The position numbers and the translations under genes were made by a program. From Hyphomicrobiales bacterium (GTDB lineage: Bacteria > Pseudomonadota > Alphaproteobacteria > Rhizobiales > Rhizobiaceae): a DNA stretch of 64,000 nucleotides. Position 1 is the stretch's first letter. Each line of letters opens with the position of its first letter. The stretch is from positions 248,001-312,000 of the forward strand of contig UEGQ01000001.1 of NCBI GenBank assembly GCA_900466005.1. The letters are read 5' to 3'. This document shows, in pieces, positions 27,299-35,418 of this stretch. Below the pieces are notes generated by a model. It saw only the letters and a program-made list of their open reading frames with translations, was not told the origin of the DNA and searched no databases.

Positions 27299-27418
27299 TC
27301 CGTCATACTGCCGTTTCATCGCGTCCCAGATCGTCGCATTTAGTCGTTTTATTCCAGCATTTTAGGATTTTACCCGTATCGACATGTGTCATGCTGTCCC
27401 ATAGAATTGCAGTCATCT

Positions 27419-27441
27419 GTTAGGGTAACTGTTGGGGTGAA
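27419..27441 (+). repeat. Left copy of 23-bp island-end repeat
   Basis: The pattern GTTAGGGT-N4-GTTGGGGTGAA ends just before the integrase start and supplies its ribosome-binding site. A copy with 19 of 23 identical bases and the same spacing lies at 49838-49860 near the other end. It may be an integrase or excisionase arm-binding site, or the trace of an earlier integrase gene at the right end. Confidence 0.6.
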
Positions 27442-27442
27442 T

Positions 27443-28657
27443 ATGGCTCTCGCACTGAACAAACTGAGCGCCCGCGGCGTGACTGCAATCACCAAGCCGG
27501 GCCGGCACGGCGACGGCGGCGGGCTCTACCTGGTTGTCGACAAGAGCGGCGCGAAGCGTTGGGTCTTCCTGTACCGGCGAGACGGTACGCTTCGAGAGAT
27601 GGGCCTGGGCGGTCTGAAGGCCGTCACGCTTGCTCGGGCTCGCGAGCTTGCCAGTGAGGCGCGGGCAAACCTTCAGGCGGGTGTTGATCCGATCGCGGCA
27701 AAGAACAGCACCCCGATCATCGTTCCCACGTTCGGGGAAGAGGCTGACGACTTCATCAGCGCAATGGCCCCGCAGTTCAGAAATGCGAAGCACCTAGACC
27801 AATGGAAGATGACGCTGAAGGTCTACGCCGAGCCGCTGCGAGCGAAACGCGTCGATGTGATCACAACGGCCGACGTGCTTGAGGTGCTGAAGCCGATTTG
27901 GCTCACGAAGCCAGAGACGGCCGCCCGGTTGCGCGGTCGTATCGAGCGGGTGCTGGACGCGGCCAAGGCGAAAGGCCATCGCTCCGAACCAAACCCGGCC
28001 CTCTGGCGCGGGCATCTGGCGAACCTGCTCCCGAAACGCAAGAAGCTGTCACGGGGCCATCATGCCGCCATGCCCTACGAAGACGTTCCGGCGTTCATTG
28101 CGGATCTGCGGGAACGCGAGGCAATGGCGGCGCGAGCCCTCGAATTCACCATCCTGACGGCGGCGCGAACTGGCGAGACATTCGGCGCAACGTGGCGAGA
28201 GATCGACCTCAAGGCAGCGTTGTGGACCATTCCCGCTGAACGGATGAAGGCCGGGCGGGAACATCGCGTTCCTCTGACGCCTCGGGCTGTCGAGATCCTG
28301 ACCGAGCTTTCTGGCCTCGGCGCCGAGCCTGACGCCTATGTGTTCCCAGGCCAGAAGGAAGGGCGCCCGCTGTCGATCATGGCAATGGACATGATCCTGC
28401 GACGGATGAAGGTCGATGTCACAGTTCACGGCTTCCGGTCGTCCTTCCGCGACTGGAGCGGCAACGAGACGGCGTTTCCTCGGGACGTAGCAGAAGCTGC
28501 GCTGGCCCATGTCGTCGGCGATCAGACGGAGCGGGCCTATCGGCGCAGCGACGCGCTGGAGAAGCGGCGGAAGCTCATGGTTGCATGGGCTAACTACTGC
28601 GAGCCGAGGAAGCCCGGCAATGTGGTCGAGATGAAGCGGGCAAAGCAGGGCTCGTGA
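27443..28657 (+). CDS. int: Tyrosine-type site-specific integrase (P4/DUF4102 type)
   Basis: A 404-residue integrase. The N-terminal DUF4102 domain (LSARGVTAITKPGRHGDGGG, then GLYLVVDKSGAKRWVFLY) is followed by a SAM-like core-binding domain and the catalytic domain. Catalytic residues are visible: R242 in TAARTGE, H329 and R332 in VHGFRSSFRDW, H356 in ALAHVV and Y366 in ERAYRRSD. ATG 27443 is preferred, with GGGGTG upstream, over one 19 codons earlier. P4-type integrases insert at tRNA 3' ends, matching the tRNA-Ser repeat that bounds this island. Confidence 0.95.
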   Translation: MALALNKLSARGVTAITKPGRHGDGGGLYLVVDKSGAKRWVFLYRRDGTLREMGLGGLKAVTLARARELASEARANLQAGVDPIAAKNSTPIIVPTFGEEADDFISAMAPQFRNAKHLDQWKMTLKVYAEPLRAKRVDVITTADVLEVLKPIWLTKPETAARLRGRIERVLDAAKAKGHRSEPNPALWRGHLANLLPKRKKLSRGHHAAMPYEDVPAFIADLREREAMAARALEFTILTAARTGETFGATWREIDLKAALWTIPAERMKAGREHRVPLTPRAVEILTELSGLGAEPDAYVFPGQKEGRPLSIMAMDMILRRMKVDVTVHGFRSSFRDWSGNETAFPRDVAEAALAHVVGDQTERAYRRSDALEKRRKLMVAWANYCEPRKPGNVVEMKRAKQGS

Positions 28658-28703
28658 AACACGATAGCGGGTGCTTGTCTGTTACCTAGACCGGCTACGG
28701 GCT

Positions 28704-28883
28704 TCACCCTCGCGCTATCGCAACCTGCCGGGCAATTTCGTGACGGACCAGTGCCCGCGCTCGAATATACAAACACCAGATGATCCCTAGCGCCACCAAA
28801 CGATCCTGCGTCTCGGGAATGATAGAGTAAAAAAGGCAGCCTGCTATGAAAAGCGATACGGTGTCTGCCCACGAATATCTCAT
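28704..28883 (-). CDS. Small membrane protein (59 residues), unknown function
   Basis: ATG 28883 lies directly behind a very strong AGGAGGGGGAAC ribosome-binding site. The product begins MRYSWADTVSLFIAGCLFYS and has two hydrophobic segments separated by a polar turn (IPETQDR), ending in a basic tail. It is convergent with the integrase gene. Small membrane proteins beside integrases are common in islands; no family was recognised. Confidence 0.6.
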   Translation of the reverse strand: MRYSWADTVSLFIAGCLFYSIIPETQDRLVALGIIWCLYIRARALVRHEIARQVAIARG

Positions 28884-29118
28884 ATGTTCCCCCTCCTCAG
28901 ATGGATTGATGCGCCTCGCGCCCCCGCTGAAGTAAATCATAATCCCCGGGCACTTTCTCCGGCTTTGCTAGCCTAAGCCAACGGGCTTGCGCAGCGCTCC
29001 TCTTTCGTGAGCCAGTCTAGAGGGTTCTTGCGCTTGCATGGCTTACAGGCGATAGAGAACCCGGCGGCGACATCAACGAACAACCGGGCCATATGCGGCG
29101 GCCCATGAGTGACCGCCC

Positions 29119-29367
29119 ATGCATGCTTACAAGGGAGCCCGGACCCTATCCGAGTTCGCCGGCCGCAAGATCCACGTCGAATGTCTGAAATGCGAGATCC
29201 GGCGCCGTTACGACGGCAACGCGATGATTGCGCGTGTCGGCAGCGACGTGGTGATGCCGGATCTGCTCAACCGGATCGCGCGCGGCAACGGCTGCGCGTT
29301 GAATGACGCGCCGACGCCAAACGGCATCAGGTGCGCGATGCACTACTGCCGATCAGATCAGCTTTGA
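29119..29367 (+). CDS. Small cysteine-containing hypothetical protein
   Basis: An 82-residue product with CLKC near residue 23 and further Cys/His residues (GNGCALND, GIRCAMHYC), a possible zinc-binding set. The interior AMIARVGSDVVMPDLLNRIA resembles short proteins found in rhizobial phage-derived regions, but no function is known. The ribosome-binding site is weak, so the start is uncertain. Confidence 0.55.
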   Translation: MHAYKGARTLSEFAGRKIHVECLKCEIRRRYDGNAMIARVGSDVVMPDLLNRIARGNGCALNDAPTPNGIRCAMHYCRSDQL

Positions 29368-29472
29368 GGCGAGTTCTCGGCGGTATACACTTGACCAGAC
29401 TGCTTCGCCCACCCACCGTGGCTTCACATGAAGGACTAGGCGCCTAGAAACCAACAGCTTTAAGGGGTTACA

Positions 29473-30357
29473 ATGTCTGAGAGATGCGGACTTGTTCACG
29501 TCTGCAATGTCGTTTCCGATAGTGAGCCGAAGTTATCCGTCAATATCGCCAAAGAGCTAACGACTGAGGATCGGGAGAAACTTCTCGACGCAGATCGTGC
29601 CATTCAGAACGCGTTGAGTTCGCTGCACATCTACAAGTGCGTGATGTATAACTACCAAGACCTGATAGAGACATGCGAGGATGTGCTGCACAGCTACGCG
29701 TCACATAATCTTGACCTCGGCCAAGAGTTTGATGACATCTTCATGGAGGTGTCGAGAAAGCTCCTCAATCTGTCGGCTTCGTTCGGTTCATACATCGACC
29801 ATCAAGAGATCCATTTCAGCCAGACCTATGGTAAGCGCTCTGAGGTCACACTCAATTGGAAGGCTGCGCGAGATAAGATCCGAGACAGCTCGGTCGCGTT
29901 TCCATTGATGAGGGACTTGCGAAACTACGTTCTTCATGTGGATCTTCCACCGCTGCATGCGTCATTGAGCAGCAACCTTGAAGAACACACACTGGAACTG
30001 ACGCTACTCAAGAAGCGGCTTTTGCGGCCAAACGCGAACTGGAACGCTGAGGTTCGACGTTATATTAGCAGCCACGACGGCGACATACCTCTGCTCGAAC
30101 TGGTTTCGCTGTGGCTAGTCTGCTTCCAGGCGCTTGCTCGCTATACGAACGAGGTTAGGCTTGGAGATGCGTACGCGTCGGCAGAGCTGCTTCTCGGCAT
30201 ACGGCGAATGTTTAACATTGCAGACGGTGGGATGATTGGGCTTTGGGACGATTACCCGCTCCATCGCGTCGACAGTTTACAGATGCACCTCGCTTGGCTC
30301 AATGAAGCTGGCGCGAGGCAGTTGCTGGCACTCAAAGCGGCAACAGAAGCAAGCTGA
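29473..30357 (+). CDS. Helix-rich protein with HEPN-like RX4H motif, unknown function
   Basis: A 294-residue, mostly alpha-helical protein with no membrane segment. Residues 148-157 read DLRNYVLHVD, containing R150-NYVL-H155, the RX4-6H pattern of HEPN ribonucleases, where the Arg-Asn and His are catalytic. Family assignment is by this motif and the all-helical context only. It is a lone gene on the plus strand, with its own AAGGGG ribosome-binding site 4-5 bases before the ATG. HEPN proteins on islands commonly act in phage defence; this role is an inference. Confidence 0.7.
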   Translation: MSERCGLVHVCNVVSDSEPKLSVNIAKELTTEDREKLLDADRAIQNALSSLHIYKCVMYNYQDLIETCEDVLHSYASHNLDLGQEFDDIFMEVSRKLLNLSASFGSYIDHQEIHFSQTYGKRSEVTLNWKAARDKIRDSSVAFPLMRDLRNYVLHVDLPPLHASLSSNLEEHTLELTLLKKRLLRPNANWNAEVRRYISSHDGDIPLLELVSLWLVCFQALARYTNEVRLGDAYASAELLLGIRRMFNIADGGMIGLWDDYPLHRVDSLQMHLAWLNEAGARQLLALKAATEAS

Positions 30358-30455
30358 CCTTCTGTGTCCCCAATCCGGGCCAGCCGAACGCGAGAAGTTT
30401 CGTGTGTGCAATTCCACAAATTCCGGTGAGACCTACACGAGACAGTTAATCCGGC

Positions 30456-30887
30456 CTAGGGCTTTGCAATGATGCCCGAGTAGCCATAATTCGCCTTGCA
30501 GCTTGGGCAAACATAGGTCACCGCTCCCGCGCCCTTTGAGCGATCCTGCGCCAGTTTGAGGAACAGCCCCTTCTTCTCGCAGACCGGACAAATAGGGACG
30601 CCGGACGCCTCACCAGCTTCATTGGCGAAATACCTGAACGCGCCTTGCTCCACTAGGTTGCTGGCTTTGTACGCCAGAAGCTCAGAAAGACGCCGAATTT
30701 CCGCGTCCTTCTCTGCCATCTCCTGAGCGATTTCTACCAATCCCAGCTTTGCGTCCGACAAGGCCTCTGTAAGTCCTGCAATCTTGAGCTTGAGTTCAGC
30801 CTTGTCGAACTGAGCGTCAATCTGCTTGAGCTCTTTCACCAGTGCGAGCGCAGCAGTCACAGCAGAGAGTGATGTAGCCAGGTCCAA
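30456..30887 (-). CDS. Coiled-coil protein with C-terminal zinc ribbon
   Basis: A 143-residue protein. Residues ~15-75 form a long amphipathic, probably coiled-coil, segment (AELKLKIAGLTEALSDAKLG, AEKDAEIRRLSELLA). The C-terminus has two CxxC pairs, ICPVCEKKG and YVCPSCKANYG, forming a zinc ribbon. The start is TTG 30887 with GGGAGG upstream. Similar proteins occur in prophage-like regions of alphaproteobacteria. Function is unknown; nucleic-acid or protein binding is likely. Confidence 0.65.
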   Translation of the reverse strand: MDLATSLSAVTAALALVKELKQIDAQFDKAELKLKIAGLTEALSDAKLGLVEIAQEMAEKDAEIRRLSELLAYKASNLVEQGAFRYFANEAGEASGVPICPVCEKKGLFLKLAQDRSKGAGAVTYVCPSCKANYGYSGIIAKP

Positions 30888-30978
30888 GTACGCCTCCCAA
30901 CGAACGGTTGTCTCATCGGGTTTGTACTCGACAAATCAGACGTTGAGAACCCGCGCCGCAACCTCTGGAGACCCAACG

Positions 30979-31224
30979 CTAGGGCCAGTAGCTGTCGTCA
31001 TAGTAGTTCACCGGGATCGGTTCTGCCGCCTTCAGCGCTCGCTTGGCCTCGTGCAAAACCTGCATGAAGGCTTTGCCGGCGTTGACCAGTTCGATTACCT
31101 GGGCAGGCGTCAAATAGTGGTCGCCGTTGTCGCGATCGGTGAGGAACAGAACGGGCGCCGTGACGCCTGCTCCCTGGAGATCGCGCGCCGTGTCTTTGAG
31201 AGCAAGCAGGACCGTTTCAACCAC
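30979..31224 (-). CDS. Hypothetical protein next to the IS insertion
   Basis: An 81-residue product (VETVLLALKDTARDLQGAG..., ending PVNYYDDSYWP) read from GTG 31224. A stop codon seven codons upstream of the GTG lies before the IS boundary at 31254, so the gene is not simply cut by the IS. Its promoter may have been replaced by the insertion. The aromatic acidic tail is distinctive, but no family was recognised. Confidence 0.5.
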   Translation of the reverse strand: MVETVLLALKDTARDLQGAGVTAPVLFLTDRDNGDHYLTPAQVIELVNAGKAFMQVLHEAKRALKAAEPIPVNYYDDSYWP

Positions 31225-31253
31225 CGGCTTACTGGTGGAAGGTCAAACTCTAA

Positions 31254-32187
31254 GAACCTGACCGAAAAAGAGTTGAGTGAAATCAGGCAGTTGTGATTCC
31301 TTCGGATTTGCTTAAGATTCGATGGAGACCGCCATGGGCTGGACTGATTTCACCCGTCGCCAATATGGCCGACGGATAGGGCGTTACGCAAGTGATCTGA
31401 CGGACAGGGAATGGACGTTGATCGCCCCGTTCATGCCGACGCCACGCAGGCTCGGTCGACCGCGCAAGACGGAGTTGCGCGAGGTTCTGAACGCACTGCT
31501 TTACATCGCGTCGACCGGATGCCAATGGCGGATGCTGCCGAAGGATTTTCCACCTTATTCAACCGTGCAGGGTTACTTCTACGAGTGGCGGGCGACTGGC
31601 TTGTGGCTGCGGATCAACCATCATCTCGTAATGGAGACGCGAGAACTGGAAGGAAAGGAAGCCTCGCCGACGGCAGGGGTGATCGACAGTCAGAGCGTCA
31701 AAACGACCGGAAGCGGCGGGATTGCGGGCTATGACGCGGGCAAGAAGATCAAGGGCCGCAAGCGCCATATCATCGTCGACACGCTCGACTTGATGGTGGG
31801 GCTCGTCGTTCACGGTGCTGACGTTCAAGACCGCGATGGTGCAGCGGCGGCTCTCAAAACCATCGTCAGACGCTGGCCGTGGCTCAGGCATATCTTTGCC
31901 GATGGCGGTTATGCCGGTCCGAAACTGCGGGGCGCATTGCACAAGGTCGCGAACTTCACGCTCCAGATCGTCAAGCGAACCGACAAAGCAAAAGGCTTCG
32001 AAGTGCTGCCGCGTCGCTGGGTCGTCGAGCGCACATTCGCCTGGCTTGGCAGATGCAGGCGACTGGCAAAGGATTGGGAGAAATCAATCGCTTCCGCTGA
32101 AGCCTGGATGCTCATCGCCCACATCCGCATTCTCACCCGCAGGCTCGCAAGGTGCCATAGCTATTGAGATCTTTTCGAGTCAGGCTC
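31254..32187 (+). mobile_element. IS5-family insertion sequence, intact (934 bp)
   Basis: The ends are imperfect inverted repeats: left GAACCTGACCGAAAAAGA and right, inverted, GAGCCTGACTCGAAAAGA, 14 of 18 positions equal. The element is flanked by TAA at 31251-31253 and 32188-32190, a 3-bp target duplication of the TNA type known for some IS5 subgroups. It contains one full-length transposase. With intact ends, duplication and gene, the insertion appears recent. Confidence 0.85.
31322..32167 (+). CDS. IS5-family transposase (DDE)
   Basis: A 281-residue transposase. It starts with the DUF4096 part (YASDLTDREWTLIAPFMP, NALLYIASTGCQWRMLPKDF) and continues into the DDE domain: VIDSQSVKTT (first D), FADGGYAGPKL (second D) and WVVERTFAWLGRCRRLAKDW (E). 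All three acidic residues and the YREK-like segment are present, so it should be active. METAMGW and MGW four codons later are alternative starts. Confidence 0.93.
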   Translation: METAMGWTDFTRRQYGRRIGRYASDLTDREWTLIAPFMPTPRRLGRPRKTELREVLNALLYIASTGCQWRMLPKDFPPYSTVQGYFYEWRATGLWLRINHHLVMETRELEGKEASPTAGVIDSQSVKTTGSGGIAGYDAGKKIKGRKRHIIVDTLDLMVGLVVHGADVQDRDGAAAALKTIVRRWPWLRHIFADGGYAGPKLRGALHKVANFTLQIVKRTDKAKGFEVLPRRWVVERTFAWLGRCRRLAKDWEKSIASAEAWMLIAHIRILTRRLARCHSY

Positions 32188-32221
32188 TAAGGGGCAGACG
32201 AATAATGAGCCATCGTTGGCG

Positions 32222-32815
32222 TCATTCCCTTGGAACTGGCCTGGACGGAAGATCAACCTCTTCCAATACGCCTCGCTCGTCTTCGTCGCACTCGCATACA
32301 TGCCGATGAGGACCGCTCAGCAAAAGGTCGAGTGCGTTTCTGATATCGACCTTGTCGTTGCGGTAGTCCCGCTTTGACGCGCTTTCAACGTCCTTTTTGT
32401 ACAGCTCAAGCTGGAAGTGAGCATGGTCGCCGTGGTCCTCCGGCCTGCACTCCACTCCAACGTCATGCAGCGCCGTGCCTAAGCCTAGGGCCATGCGACG
32501 GGTAAAGGTATAGTATCCGAGATATCGCCGGCGTTTCGCGGAGTCAGGAGAGGTTCCAGATCTTTCCGCGATCCTCGCGTTTGCGCGTTCTGCGGTCAGG
32601 CAACCATAAGCATGAATTGCGCCTGTGCCCTTAAGTAGGAACGCTGACGATATTGACATAACAGACACATCAGGGTTTTCGCTGGACGTCTGAATCTCTA
32701 GAAACTGCGCAGGATCAAACGACCCATCCTTGAACCCACGCGGATAAAGTACCGATCGACAAAACTCGTCGTCGCCGTAGGCCGTGGCGCAACACTCTGT
32801 TCTATTGAATGACAT
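32222..32815 (-). CDS. Unknown protein C of three-gene cargo operon
   Basis: A 197-residue soluble protein starting MSFNRTECCATAYGDDEFCR, with no recognised domain. It contains GVECRPEDHGDHAHFQLEL and an acidic Cys/His patch PHRHVCECDEDERG near the end, which might bind a metal. It begins three bases after the previous gene stops, so it is co-transcribed with the two genes upstream. The IS5 element lies 35 bases beyond its stop. Confidence 0.6.
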   Translation of the reverse strand: MSFNRTECCATAYGDDEFCRSVLYPRGFKDGSFDPAQFLEIQTSSENPDVSVMSISSAFLLKGTGAIHAYGCLTAERANARIAERSGTSPDSAKRRRYLGYYTFTRRMALGLGTALHDVGVECRPEDHGDHAHFQLELYKKDVESASKRDYRNDKVDIRNALDLLLSGPHRHVCECDEDERGVLEEVDLPSRPVPRE

Positions 32816-32817
32816 CT

Positions 32818-33375
32818 TCAGCGGACCGATGAAGAAGAGAGCTCCTTCAACTCGCTAAGCAAGCTCGCAATTTGCTGCCCGGTATCACCATCGAAATCCA
32901 TGCTACACTTGATCATTGATTTCACGTTGATGGTCGTCATCCCAGTAAGCTCGTCGTCGACAGAAATAAGTCTTTTGCATGCGCCGTCAAACCAAGTAAA
33001 AACTGCTACCTCTCCGTCTTGAGTCATCAGCTTTGGAGCCTCAAGTCTAGTATTCTGAAACAAAACCCACGCTGTATGTCGTGCTCTCTCTGCGACGTCC
33101 TTTTCTAGAAAAAACGACGGATCTTCATGGTTCTCGGTCAACGCATCTATTGTGTGAACGAGGCACGCAAAGTGCTCCTGTCGAGCAGAATGGTTGCTTA
33201 GCGCATAGTCGCCAATGCTCGCCTCATATACGACCTTATCTTCGCGAACCTGCGACCAGCTGCTGCTGCCAAAGATGTCGAGCGGAGACCATTCGACGGT
33301 TCCCTGAGGGCTAGGCTCTCTCGCCGGTGCTATGCCGGGCGTCATAGACAGCTGACTAGAAGTGATAGAGGGCAT
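32818..33375 (-). CDS. Unknown protein B of three-gene cargo operon
   Basis: A 185-residue protein with a Pro/Ser-rich N-terminus (SITSSQLSMTPGIAPAREPS) and a folded part containing ARHTAWVLFQNTRLEAPKLM and VFTWFDGACKRLISVDDE. No domain was recognised. Its ATG overlaps the upstream gene by 20 bases, so translation is coupled. Base composition is visibly more AT-rich than the flanking chromosome, consistent with transfer. Confidence 0.6.
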   Translation of the reverse strand: MPSITSSQLSMTPGIAPAREPSPQGTVEWSPLDIFGSSSWSQVREDKVVYEASIGDYALSNHSARQEHFACLVHTIDALTENHEDPSFFLEKDVAERARHTAWVLFQNTRLEAPKLMTQDGEVAVFTWFDGACKRLISVDDELTGMTTINVKSMIKCSMDFDGDTGQQIASLLSELKELSSSSVR

Positions 33376-34117
33376 TCAGCTTTCCTTCCACTCCGATACG
33401 CAAGAGCTCGTCGCCCATCGCGTGGAACGTGGTGCGCATACGCTCTCTTTCATATATTATATTGGTTGGAACAGTGTTAATGTCAACCGTGAGGTGCATG
33501 CCATAGGTGTTCTGGCTGATCGGCTCCGACATTACTGGGCTTGGTGGCAGTATCTGAAAAATCCGTGTCTCCACACAATTGTAGCGGAGCAGCCTATTAA
33601 GTACAGTTTGCCGGTCATCAAGCATAACTCTCTTGTTCAGAGAAAAAGATAGATCGGTCGTATCTGAAGCCACAGGCACATCGAACCCAATGCAATCAAG
33701 AAGAAGTTTCTGCGCTTCCGTAAGTGTGCCGACCGGCCAAATCACAGCCCCGACGAGGGCAAGGCGAAAACAGCGAGGGAGAGAGTCCGCCGCGCGATCA
33801 AGATACTCCAACATACGTCGGGTGTATTTCGAAAACGAGATCAGGGAGTCGTATTCGCTACCTTCCGCAAGCCCTTCGACATCGGGCGCTGATAAAACAA
33901 AGTCAACCCTCCCGAGCTGAACGCGGATCTCGGCAACCGCCTCTTCAATCATCCCTGTTGCGATGCTCGTGGTGGGGTCTTGCATGGTAGGTTTGCGTGA
34001 AGAGAAATTGTCCGGCTCCATTCCGAAGAACGTGCTGAACAAACCATCGGCCCGCATGTGGCTGCTTTCGGCCAAAAATAGTACAAGCTGAATGGCTTTA
34101 GCCTTGTCACTTCCCAC
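33356..34117 (-). CDS. Unknown protein A of three-gene cargo operon
   Basis: A 253-residue protein starting at GTG 34117, chosen because AAAGGAG lies ten bases upstream; an ATG 26 codons earlier is less likely. Visible parts are AIQLVLFLAESSHMRADGLF, IEEAVAEIRVQLGRVDFVLS and a C-terminal GMHLTVDINTVPTNIIYERE followed by TTFHAMGDELLRIG. The C-terminal layout faintly recalls the TIGR04255 family, but this is a low-confidence impression. It is the first gene of an AT-richer operon of unknown function. Confidence 0.6.
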   Translation of the reverse strand: MGSDKAKAIQLVLFLAESSHMRADGLFSTFFGMEPDNFSSRKPTMQDPTTSIATGMIEEAVAEIRVQLGRVDFVLSAPDVEGLAEGSEYDSLISFSKYTRRMLEYLDRAADSLPRCFRLALVGAVIWPVGTLTEAQKLLLDCIGFDVPVASDTTDLSFSLNKRVMLDDRQTVLNRLLRYNCVETRIFQILPPSPVMSEPISQNTYGMHLTVDINTVPTNIIYERERMRTTFHAMGDELLRIGVEGKLNALYHF

Positions 34118-34415
34118 AGTTGTCGATCTCCTTTTGTGGACGCGCTTGACCGGGATACAGTTAACCGCCCGCCCGCTTGCGGTGGCGTAACACAAATTGC
34201 GATCGCAGGTAAGAGTTCAAACACGCAACCGTCGGAGGGATCCTGCCGCCGGTCGCGCGTGAGCATCTGGTTAAGTTGTGGCCCCGTGTTGCCGTGCTAC
34301 TATCGCCGTCGCCGTCAACTAGCGAGGCGCCCAATGTGTTGGTGTGGGCGGCTCTGAGACCTCGGAGATCCGTGGCATGATAGCCATGGAGCAATGAGCG
34401 GAAGGAGCGCTTATC

Positions 34416-34478
34416 ATGGAAACCGCGATACGGGTTGGAATGGACACATCCAAGAACGTTTTTCAGTTACGCGCGTAG
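34416..34478 (+). pseudogene. IS110-family transposase fragment (N-terminus only)
   Basis: Twenty codons, METAIRVGMDTSKNVFQL then RA and a stop, match the typical start of IS110-family transposases, whose first catalytic Asp lies in GMDTSK. The remaining ~300 codons are missing. A ribosome-binding site (GGAAGGAGC) and non-coding DNA resembling an IS110 left end precede it from about 34330. It is a decayed remnant. Confidence 0.65.
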
Positions 34479-34589
34479 CGAACACCGTCTTGGCCAGCAG
34501 ATTAAATTTGCATCAACAGGCCGAACATCTGATTGCAAGCAATCGTGTTGTCCATATACTCAACTCCTGACGAGGGAGGAGCCGTCCAC

Positions 34590-35307
34590 ATCTGCAATCT
34601 CTACAACATCACCACCAATCAGGAAGCTATCCGGGCCTTCACCAAAGCGATTGATCGGCTGGGCAACCTGGAGTCTTCACTGAACGTCTACCCGGATCAG
34701 ATGGCGCCGATCGTTCGTAACAACGGTCCGGACCGCGAAGCGGTGATGGTGCGGTGGGGTATGCCGTCGTCCCAAAAAGCGCTCTTCGCTGCGGCCTCGA
34801 AACGAGCCGACAAGCTGCGGGAGAAGGGCAAGCCTGTCGATTTCGACCATCTGCTGAAGCATGAGCCGGACCGCGGCACGACCAATATTCGAAACACGAA
34901 CAGTTCCCACTGGAAGCGGTGGCTGGGCGTCGAGAATCGTCGCGTCGTGCCGATCACACGATTTGCCGAGCCTGATCCCGCTTCAAAGACAGAAGGTGGC
35001 GCGGTCCCAAACGCCTGGTTCGCCGGCGACGAGAGCGAGCCTGATGTTCTTTGCGGGGATCTGGGTCTCGCAGTGGGAAAGCGTGCGGAAGGTGAAGGAC
35101 GGTCTGACGAGCGACGACCTGTTCGGCTTCCTGACGACGGAACCCAACGGCGTGGTCGGACCGATCCATCCCAAGGCTATGCCCGTCATTTTGCGCGAGA
35201 GCGCTGACATCGAGACGTGGTTATCGGCGCCGTGGAGCGAGGCAAAGGCGCTGCAACGCCCCCTCCCTGACGACCAACTTATCCAACTCGATCAGCGGCA
35301 GCTCTGA
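34590..35307 (+). pseudogene. SRAP/YedK-type abasic-site processing protein, frameshifted and lacking ATG
   Basis: The frame from 34590 encodes CNLYNITTNQEAIRAFTKAI, then YPDQMAPIVRNN, MVRWGMPSS, TNIRNTNSSHWKRWLG and NAWFAGDESEP, the SRAP domain. After an apparent extra G at 35043 the rest continues in the next frame: MFFAGIWVSQWESVRK, LTTEPNGVVGPIHPKAMPVI. Active proteins expose Cys2 after removal of Met1. Here the codon before that Cys is ATC (34590-34592), not ATG, although GGGAGGAG is correctly spaced. Two lesions suggest a dead gene, unless the frameshift is a sequencing error and ATC is used weakly. Confidence 0.8.
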
Positions 35308-35309
35308 CG

Positions 35310-35408
35310 TTGAAAGACTGGCTACTGATCGCGCTGCTCGCAATGCTCATCCTCTCCGCGATAGCTTCGGCAGCCGCGACGATAGCGAAGCTGCTCGGTT
35401 GGGCGTAA
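35310..35408 (+). CDS. Possible 32-residue membrane peptide
   Basis: A TTG at 35310, two bases after the SRAP stop, opens a short frame reading KDWLLIALLAMLILSAIASA followed by AATIAKLLGWA and TAA at 35406. It is a single hydrophobic helix. No strong ribosome-binding site is visible; translation could be coupled to the upstream frame. Small holin- or regulator-like peptides of this type occur in phage regions, but the call is weak. Confidence 0.3.
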   Translation: MKDWLLIALLAMLILSAIASAAATIAKLLGWA

Positions 35409-35418
35409 CGGAGAAAAA

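Noticed and set aside
30979..31224. Gene truncated by the IS5 element
   Set aside because: An in-frame stop lies between the proposed GTG start and the IS end, so the frame was not open across the insertion point.
32222..34117. Known toxin-antitoxin, CBASS, restriction or Gabija-type system
   Set aside because: No nucleotidyltransferase, nuclease, helicase, TIR or ATPase motif is visible in any of the three proteins, so no known system name is justified.
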